This document shows positions 1-4,202 of a stretch of 11,700 nucleotides of DNA, one piece after another. The DNA is from Candidatus Lindowiibacteriota bacterium (GTDB lineage: Bacteria; Lindowbacteria; 2-12-FULL-62-27): positions 1 to 11,700 of the forward strand of contig JAHFCY010000090.1 of assembly GCA_023249255.1 (NCBI GenBank), in the 5' to 3' direction. The notes below the pieces were generated by a model. That model worked only from the letters and a program-made list of their open reading frames with translations, did no database searches and was not told where the DNA came from. Position numbers and translations under genes: made by a program. The stretch's first letter is position 1, and the number at the start of each line of letters is the position of its first letter.

Positions 1-1
1 C

Positions 2-592
2 AAGGACTGGTACGGCCATCTCGCGTACAAACTCGGCGGGACGCGGTTTGACGGTCAAGGCGCGACGTCCGGCGAAAAGCCATGGAGAGACGATGCGGCC
101 CCGATGGGATACGGTCTCGATTCCCTCCAGTTCGGCGCCATGTATTACAGTGGCATACAGGAGTTCGCGAATGCGGCTGGCGGTGAAGATCAACAGGACA
201 AGTTCACGAAGCGCGGCGCGGACATCAATGCCTACATGGGCGATCTGAACATCATCGTTGCCGCCGCTCGAACCAAGTATGCCAAGCCTCTCGCCAACAG
301 CACGGATAATTTCATCCGGAAAGAATGGATGGCCGAGGGAGACTACGTCTATAAGCCGTGGCTTGTGCCCATGCTGCGGTTCGAATCAACCAAACTGACC
401 CGGCAGGGTGTGCCCGGTTATCAGTCCCTGACGAAGAAGTTTATTCCGGGCGTCAACTTTCTGGTCCGTCCCAATTGTAAAGTTGAGGCGTCCGCGGAAG
501 TCGTCGGAGGCATGGACGGTCGTGCCGGTCCGGACTCGAACAAGTCGTACTCGGTGGAGGCGGTCAACCTCGTTCTCAAGTTCGGATTCTAA
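2..592 (+). CDS. Outer-membrane beta-barrel (porin-like) protein, C-terminal part
   Basis: The reading frame is open from the left edge, so the start lies outside the window; 196 residues are visible. The sequence shows alternating polar and hydrophobic stretches rich in Gly, Tyr and Phe, several strand-like repeats (for example AYMGDLNIIVAAARTKYA and VNLVLKFGF), and a C-terminal Phe preceded by hydrophobic residues, the signature recognised by the BAM machinery in outer-membrane barrels. No conserved catalytic motif is visible. The next gene, 76 bases downstream, encodes an exported cupredoxin, so this barrel may be part of a metal or electron-transfer operon, perhaps as a porin for a copper or redox protein complex; that is inference. 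Family assignment within porins cannot be made from the C-terminal third alone. It could also be a substrate-specific (phosphate or carbohydrate) porin. Confidence 0.65.
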   Translation, partial: KDWYGHLAYKLGGTRFDGQGATSGEKPWRDDAAPMGYGLDSLQFGAMYYSGIQEFANAAGGEDQQDKFTKRGADINAYMGDLNIIVAAARTKYAKPLANSTDNFIRKEWMAEGDYVYKPWLVPMLRFESTKLTRQGVPGYQSLTKKFIPGVNFLVRPNCKVEASAEVVGGMDGRAGPDSNKSYSVEAVNLVLKFGF

Positions 593-605
593 GGCGTCGT
601 ATCAC

Positions 606-636
606 GGGGGTCCCGCTGATGATGGGCGGGGCCCTC
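606..636 (+). promoter_or_regulatory. Strong intercistronic hairpin
   Basis: An inverted repeat pairs 606-616 with 626-636: eleven base pairs, two of them G-U (607-635 and 611-631), with a nine-base loop TGATGATGG. It lies between the barrel stop codon and the cupredoxin Shine-Dalgarno sequence. No run of T follows, so it is not a standard intrinsic terminator. An mRNA-stabilising or expression-ratio element between two cistrons is the simplest reading; that role is inferred. Confidence 0.45.
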
Positions 637-668
637 TGCATGTCACAGATCAAAAGGTGGTGGACAGT

Positions 669-1382
669 ATGAAGTGGCGGAGAATATCTGTAACGGCGGC
701 GGGTATGATTTTTTTGAGTGGTTTGGCGTTTGGTCAAGGGCAAGCCGGGAAGGATGTAACGGGTGCGGTGGCGATAGAATCGCCGATGGAAGTCAAGGCG
801 GATGTGCAAGTCAGGTCGGATGTGGCTCCGAAGGCATGCGTCATCGCCGGGACGGTGGATGAATCGCTCATTCAGAAGTACCCCGCCGTTGTTTACATCG
901 AAAAGGCTGACGGAATGTTCAGGCCGCAGACGGTCGAGATGGGCCAGATCAAACTGGCGTTTGCCCCCCATCTTCTGCCTGTTGTCGTCGGTTCGACGGT
1001 TGTATTCCAAAATTCCGATGACGTGAACCACAACATCTTCTCGCCGGACAACGAGAAGTACAATCTCGGATCGTTCGGCAAAGGCATGTCAGCGAGCCAC
1101 ACCTTTAAGGAACCAGGCGTCTATACCCAGCTTTGCAACGTCCATCCGGAGATGGAGGCGTATATCGTCGTCCTGCAAAATCCGTATTTTGCGGTGGTGA
1201 CGAAGGAGAAGGCGGGAAAATTCGAAATGCCGGATGTGCCGCCCGGAGACTACACGATCAAAATCTGGGGTGAACAACTTAAAAAGAGGGAATTGAAAAT
1301 AGAGACGCCGGTCAAGGTTGAGAAGGGAAAGCAAAGCGTCGTCAGGATCGCCGCACCGGAGTCGAAGCCGAAGGCAAAATAG
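669..1382 (+). CDS. Exported cupredoxin (type 1 copper) protein with C-terminal carboxypeptidase-regulatory-like domain
   Basis: The ATG at 669 was chosen because AGGTGG lies 8 bases upstream and because it begins a clear signal peptide (MKWRR, then a hydrophobic stretch to about residue 22, cleavage near FGQ). This gives 237 residues. Residues about 55-170 form a plastocyanin/azurin-like cupredoxin domain with all four type 1 copper ligands visible: His121 (VNHNIFS) and the C-x2-H-x2-M loop Cys156, His159, Met162. Residues about 175-228 (FEMPDVPPGDYTIKIW and following) look like a carboxypeptidase-regulatory beta-sandwich. Database names for relatives are often methylamine utilization protein, but no methylamine genes are nearby. 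It probably carries electrons or copper in the periplasm, attached to or serving the upstream barrel. The tail is rich in Lys and Pro. The fold call is firm; the physiological partner is unknown. Confidence 0.85.
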   Translation: MKWRRISVTAAGMIFLSGLAFGQGQAGKDVTGAVAIESPMEVKADVQVRSDVAPKACVIAGTVDESLIQKYPAVVYIEKADGMFRPQTVEMGQIKLAFAPHLLPVVVGSTVVFQNSDDVNHNIFSPDNEKYNLGSFGKGMSASHTFKEPGVYTQLCNVHPEMEAYIVVLQNPYFAVVTKEKAGKFEMPDVPPGDYTIKIWGEQLKKRELKIETPVKVEKGKQSVVRIAAPESKPKAK

Positions 1383-1447
1383 CGGTCGCCATGCACGGCT
1401 GGGCGTGTGGGGCGAACGGGGTTGGTCATTCGAAATATAATTAGTTC

Positions 1448-1542
1448 ATGAAAATACGGTGGCGGTGGAAGTGGACTCCCCCTTTGCCAGTAGTGTCCAA
1501 AAGATCCGCCATAGCTCCGGCCGCAAGGTCGGAGCTTTTTTT
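1448..1542 (+). ncRNA. Candidate small structured RNA (about 95 nt)
   Basis: A consensus TATAAT at 1436-1441 would start transcription near 1448, and a textbook intrinsic terminator ends at 1542. Between them, TGGCGG (1460-1465) can pair with CCGCCA (1506-1511), and inside that TGGAC (1472-1476) can pair with GTCCA (1495-1499). The terminator stem follows two bases later. The result is a compact two-hairpin RNA. The -35 region is poor (no TTGACA-like hexamer 16-18 bases upstream). An ATG at 1448 could encode a peptide beginning MKIRWRWKW, but that frame has no stop before the terminator, so a non-coding product is more likely. It could instead be merely the 3' end of the cupredoxin operon mRNA. 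Confidence 0.35.
1513..1542 (+). terminator. Intrinsic (Rho-independent) terminator
   Basis: The stem AGCTCCGGCC (1513-1522) pairs with GGTCGGAGCT (1527-1536), ten base pairs including one G-U, closed by a GCAA (GNRA) tetraloop and followed by an unbroken T run to 1542. It ends transcription of the barrel-cupredoxin operon or of the candidate small RNA, and sits 130 bases after the cupredoxin stop. Confidence 0.9.
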
Positions 1543-1722
1543 ATGTGCACCCGGCATGTTGTCCACCGCCGTGGATGTAAGAATCCTCCCGAGAGTTGCC
1601 ACAATGATCGAAGCAAACCGTTGCTGTGGGAGAGCGGGGAGTGAAACTGCGGGCTGGATGATCTTTCGCTCGTCAACGGGGGAATTTCAACCGGCCGAAT
1701 CCGGCGGAAGGGATGATGACGG

Positions 1723-2169
1723 TTAATTCTCTCCCAATGCTTCCACGTCGGCCGCATCCTTCCGGCGGCCGATCGAACGTTTGTTTTTGATGTATTCGAT
1801 CCTCCCGATGAAATAGACCGGAATCCGCCCGTAGAGTCCCTTGATTTTTCCACGATAGGCCCGTGACCATGAAACACCACTGATGGATGTCAGGATGTCA
1901 ATTCGCACGGGAGGGACACCAAGTTGAATCACGCGGTCGGGGCTCGTGAAATCGTTTTGTTTCAGGTTGAGGGCGCCGAATCCGAAGCGTTCAAGAGCCA
2001 GCACGACGCGCTTCGCATTTTGTTTGGAAGGCTGAACAAGGATATCGATGTCTCCCGTCGTCCGTGGCGCGCCGTGAAAGGCGAGCGCGTATGCGCCGAC
2101 GATGAGGTATCTAACTTTGAGTTCGTTGAATAACCCGAACAACTCGGCGTAATCGGTTTGTATGTCCAT
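1723..2169 (-). CDS. Minimal nucleotidyltransferase (DUF6036/MNT-like)
   Basis: A 148-residue single-domain protein. The nucleotidyltransferase signature is visible: VGAYALAFHG (residues 24-33) followed by RTTGDIDIL, giving the metal-binding pair Asp40 and Asp42, and a third Asp91 in VRIDILT. The C-terminal GRRKDAADVEAL is the closing helix typical of this family. The start was set at the ATG at 2169; a TTG at 2211 is an in-frame alternative but adds residues without family resemblance. No Shine-Dalgarno sequence is seen, and the start lies inside the preceding small gene (59-base overlap), so translation is probably coupled. Relatives are often annotated as toxin-antitoxin nucleotidyltransferases that modify RNA or protein, and many are orphan. 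The substrate is unknown. No HEPN-domain partner is visible in the window. Confidence 0.8.
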   Translation of the reverse strand: MDIQTDYAELFGLFNELKVRYLIVGAYALAFHGAPRTTGDIDILVQPSKQNAKRVVLALERFGFGALNLKQNDFTSPDRVIQLGVPPVRIDILTSISGVSWSRAYRGKIKGLYGRIPVYFIGRIEYIKNKRSIGRRKDAADVEALGEN

Positions 2170-2299
2170 AGGTTTGGCGGCGCAGGTATTCCACGGCGGC
2201 GAGACGTGCAACCGCCGGTTTTGAAAGCCAAAAATTCAAGTCACGACGCGCCGCACTGTGATCCACGAGCGGCCTCTTTGCCACGACCCTTTTAATCAT
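2111..2299 (-). CDS. Small conserved protein paired with the nucleotidyltransferase
   Basis: A 62-residue basic protein starting MIKRVVAKRP. Its core (DLNFWLSKPAVARLAAVEYL, then RRQTYG, then a basic tail ending RVIQRTQS) matches from memory a widespread short family, with the pattern FWLSK-P-ERL-AVE-LRRQ-YG, that is encoded immediately upstream of and overlapping MNT/DUF6036 nucleotidyltransferases. That makes this a real gene rather than a shadow frame. There is no Shine-Dalgarno sequence; an extended -10 box lies 6 bases before the ATG, suggesting leaderless translation. The position upstream of the enzyme and the overlap fit a regulator, antitoxin or accessory subunit. No established function is known to me. 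Confidence 0.7.
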   Translation of the reverse strand: MIKRVVAKRPLVDHSAARRDLNFWLSKPAVARLAAVEYLRRQTYGHTNRLRRVVRVIQRTQS

Positions 2300-2305
2300 G
2301 ATGGA

Positions 2306-2334
2306 ATTTTACCACATTCCAAGCAGAATGGACA
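2306..2334 (-). promoter_or_regulatory. Promoter of the nucleotidyltransferase unit
   Basis: On the minus strand, TAAAAT (2306-2311) is preceded by TG one base upstream (extended -10). TGTCCA (2329-2334) lies 17 bases further up, a weak 3-of-6 match to -35. Only six bases separate the -10 box from the ATG at 2299, predicting a leaderless mRNA. Confidence 0.45.
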
Positions 2335-2364
2335 GATTTTCCGTCGGCCTGTCGGCAGTTGTCC

Positions 2365-2392
2365 TTGACGCCGTCGGCCGGTGTCGTATGAT
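2365..2392 (+). promoter_or_regulatory. Sigma70-type promoter of the ferredoxin gene
   Basis: TTGACG (2365-2370) and TATGAT (2387-2392) are separated by 16 bases, each a 5-of-6 match to consensus. The leader to the ATG at 2418 is about 18-25 bases and contains the G-rich Shine-Dalgarno stretch. This is a conventional leadered promoter, in contrast to several others in the window. Confidence 0.65.
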
Positions 2393-2417
2393 GCTGGCGG
2401 ACGGGGGGATTTGAATC

Positions 2418-2831
2418 ATGAGTTCAACGCAAGTGTGGATGTGCTACGGGTGTTGCTGCGGGGTGCATGCGGTGGACATCCGGCATAAACCGAAACGCGA
2501 GCCGATTGAGCGGATCCAATCGGCGTTACGGGCGAAACTGTCCACCGGCGGGTATCGCGACATTCCCATCGTGAAAACGGGATGCCTTGGGCCGTGCGAG
2601 AAAGGCAACATGGTCGTGGTGCGCCGCCCGGGCGTGGACGCGACTGTCTTTTCCGGGATCAACACGCCGGGCCTTGGCGAGCGCGTGGCGGAATTCGCCA
2701 TCGACGTGGAAAATCGTGGATGGGGCGCGCGCGTCCCGCAGGACCTCGACGAACGCGTCTACGGCACGATCAACGCCGACGAAGTCCCTCCGCCGCCGGA
2801 TCCGGCGCCGTACGCGGACAAGCATAAATAA
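2418..2831 (+). CDS. (2Fe-2S) ferredoxin-like protein, thioredoxin fold
   Basis: A 137-residue cytoplasmic protein; ATG 2418 is preceded by GGGGGGA (2403-2409). The N-terminal WMCYGCCCG and the later TGCLGPCEKGNMVVV are the two halves of the thioredoxin-like [2Fe-2S] ferredoxin family (related to the Aquifex-type ferredoxin and NuoE C-terminal domain). Candidate cluster ligands are Cys9, one or more of Cys12-Cys14, and the C-x3-C pair Cys56/Cys60. The central VRRPGVDATVFSGI is typical of the fold. The C-terminal 25 residues are acidic then proline-rich and probably disordered. The gene has its own strong promoter and no operon partner, since it converges on lexA with a 23-base gap. An electron-carrier role is inferred from the fold; no redox partner is encoded nearby. 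Confidence 0.85.
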   Translation: MSSTQVWMCYGCCCGVHAVDIRHKPKREPIERIQSALRAKLSTGGYRDIPIVKTGCLGPCEKGNMVVVRRPGVDATVFSGINTPGLGERVAEFAIDVENRGWGARVPQDLDERVYGTINADEVPPPPDPAPYADKHK

Positions 2832-2854
2832 GGGAAGCCGAACAGCCGAACGGA

Positions 2855-3457
2855 CTACAAGCGGCGGAAGAGGCCGATGACTTTGCCGACGATTTCCGCG
2901 TTGTCGGCGGGGATGGGGTCGTAGCGCGAGTTTTCCGGTTTAAGGACGGTGCGCGCGCCGGATTTTGCGAGGCGTTTGACGGTTGCGTCGTCGCCGATCC
3001 GCGCAACGACGATGTCGCCCACGTCGGCCGATGGTTGGACCCGCACGATCACGATGTCGTCTTCTAAAATGCCCGCCTCGATCATGGAATCGCCCCGAAC
3101 CTCGAGCCCGAACACGTCGCCTTTGGGCACACAGTCGTCGCCGAGCGTGATGGAATCGTCCGACAACTCGATCGCCTCCGACAGGGGTCCGGCCGGCACG
3201 CGTCCTAACACGGGAATGCGGCGGCCGACAGAGCGGTTGTGAAGCACGAACTGCCGCGCCCGGCGTTTGAGTTTCGCGCCGCCCTCGCCCGAGAAAAATC
3301 CCTTGCGTTTTAATCCTTCCACGTGCGTCTGCGCACTGCCGACCGAAACGCCGAGATGTTCCGCGATTTCCCGGAACGTCGGCGCGATGCCGGTCTTCTC
3401 AATGTGCGATTCGATGAACCGAAGCGTTTTGAGCTGTTTGGCAGTCAACGTTTCCAT
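2855..3457 (-). CDS. lexA: LexA, SOS-response transcriptional repressor and autoprotease
   Basis: A 200-residue protein, the usual LexA length. The N-terminal winged helix-turn-helix spans about residues 1-65 (PTFREIAEHLGVSVGSAQTH). The self-cleavage site Ala89-Gly90 lies in VPAGPL, the catalytic Ser124 in RGDSM and Lys161 in ATVKRL, so autoproteolysis on RecA filaments should work. The start at 3457 was chosen over upstream in-frame codons because the protein begins as LexA does and because the promoter abuts it: the -10 box ends 7 bases before the ATG. Upstream frame extension (to 3688) has no LexA resemblance. Recognition helix residues VSVGSAQTHVEGL differ from the usual SPNAAEEHLKAL type, which fits the unusual operator found upstream. 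It is predicted to repress itself and the DUF6504-like/dinB unit at 6882-8420. Confidence 0.95.
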   Translation of the reverse strand: METLTAKQLKTLRFIESHIEKTGIAPTFREIAEHLGVSVGSAQTHVEGLKRKGFFSGEGGAKLKRRARQFVLHNRSVGRRIPVLGRVPAGPLSEAIELSDDSITLGDDCVPKGDVFGLEVRGDSMIEAGILEDDIVIVRVQPSADVGDIVVARIGDDATVKRLAKSGARTVLKPENSRYDPIPADNAEIVGKVIGLFRRL

Positions 3458-3464
3458 GGCCGGG

Positions 3465-3492
3465 ACTATACCTACGTTTGTAGGGTTGTCAA
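3465..3492 (-). promoter_or_regulatory. lexA promoter with LexA operator in its spacer
   Basis: On the minus strand: TTGACA (3487-3492), a 16-base spacer, TATAGT (3465-3470), then seven bases to the lexA ATG. The spacer carries CCTAC-N4-GTAGG (3471-3484), the same inverted repeat as at the dinB unit, so LexA bound here would block RNA polymerase. The opposite strand has TTGTCA (3486-3491) that could serve as -35 for the divergent DUF5674 operon. Confidence 0.8.
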
Positions 3493-3529
3493 GGGGTGTG
3501 GCGGACGGTAGCGTGGTAGGGAAATGGAA

Positions 3530-3871
3530 ATGAAAGTCGTGAACGCAAGCGTTCGCCGGGCTGATCTGACCGGGATGGCGGGCCGGCAATTTGGCGATAT
3601 GATCAAAGCGGTGGTGGATATTTCCAGGGAAGTCATGGCCATCGGCGGCGAGATGCACGCCGACGAGGAAGCATATCTTCTCGATCAAGGTTCACGTCAG
3701 GAGGATTTGTGGGGGATCAATCTCTATCCCGCGGCCGAGGCGGCGGATCTGGTCGAATTTGATTCAATGATCAATCTGCGTCCGTCCGCCGGAAACCGTA
3801 CAAGAGGCGTGGACGATCCGGCCCTCCGGGAGAAAATTCTGCAGATCGTGCGAAACTTGGTGAAAGATTAA
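3530..3871 (+). CDS. DUF5674 family protein
   Basis: A 113-residue protein recognised by the family core GGEMHADEEAYLLDQGS, QEDLWGINLYP, EFDSMINLRPSAGN and the following RTRGVDDP. These invariant acidic, Trp and Arg residues look like a binding or catalytic pocket, but no function is established. The ATG at 3530 was preferred to the ATG at 3524 because AGGG lies 8 bases upstream of it and because relatives start at that point; the longer form adds only Met-Glu. It is the first gene of a tight plus-strand train: the next gene starts one base after its stop. It is divergent from lexA and shares that 70-base control region. Confidence 0.85.
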   Translation: MKVVNASVRRADLTGMAGRQFGDMIKAVVDISREVMAIGGEMHADEEAYLLDQGSRQEDLWGINLYPAAEAADLVEFDSMINLRPSAGNRTRGVDDPALREKILQIVRNLVKD

Positions 3872-3872
3872 A

Positions 3873-4202
3873 ATGGCGTTCCAACACGCGCAGATGGCGG
3901 CGGGTCGGTGGCGGACGATGAGCCTGTTTGAGCAACTGGGCAACATCGGCAGTGAGATCAGCCGTGCGCGGCGATCGCGCGCCACGCATCCCGACCGTTT
4001 CGAAAACGCGGTGATCAGGGCGCTGGAGCTGTTCGACCTGACTCTGCAGGATCCGCGCTGGAGAGGTCGGCGCAAGGAAATCGCGCGGTCGCGTGAAATC
4101 CTGTGCGACATCGTGTGGGGCGAGAGCCGGTACGCGACGAGTCTGGACGATCTCCAGCGTTATTTCGACACGTATGCGCTTGCCGCCCGGCAAACCCGAT
4201 GA
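3873..4202 (+). CDS. Small conserved protein (SLFEQLGNIGSE family)
   Basis: A 109-residue soluble, mostly helical protein. The block RWRTMSLFEQLGNIGSEISR, the middle ALELFDLTL and the end LQRYFDTYALAARQ match from memory a widespread uncharacterised family found in many uncultured bacteria. I know of no function. The ATG at 3873 follows the DUF5674 stop by one base. Its own stop overlaps the next start (ATGA), so the three genes are almost certainly translated together. A start at the Met of TMSLFEQ (3918) is possible, but the longer form is better placed for coupling. There is no signal peptide or membrane segment. Confidence 0.75.
   Translation: MAFQHAQMAAGRWRTMSLFEQLGNIGSEISRARRSRATHPDRFENAVIRALELFDLTLQDPRWRGRRKEIARSREILCDIVWGESRYATSLDDLQRYFDTYALAARQTR

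Larger units (their letters stand above)
1383..1722. other. Gene-free interval containing a possible short transcript and a terminator
   Basis: This stretch lies between the cupredoxin and the convergent nucleotidyltransferase gene. It holds a perfect TATAAT (1436-1441), a structured G-rich segment and an intrinsic terminator (1513-1542), annotated separately. From 1543 to 1722 I see no convincing gene, promoter or repeat. Open frames through it on either strand lack family resemblance and start signals. Confidence 0.5.

Noticed and set aside
1446-1880. Minus-strand frame of 144 codons downstream of the nucleotidyltransferase
   Set aside because: Low-complexity Arg/Ser/Pro composition, no start site, overlaps the conserved nucleotidyltransferase gene and the terminator.
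2832-2854. Short direct repeat of AGCCGAAC in the ferredoxin-lexA gap
   Set aside because: Only two imperfect copies, too short to indicate a repeat element or terminator.
3458-3688. N-terminal extension of the lexA frame to 3688
   Set aside because: The added 77 residues do not resemble LexA, overlap the promoter and operator, and run into the divergent DUF5674 gene.
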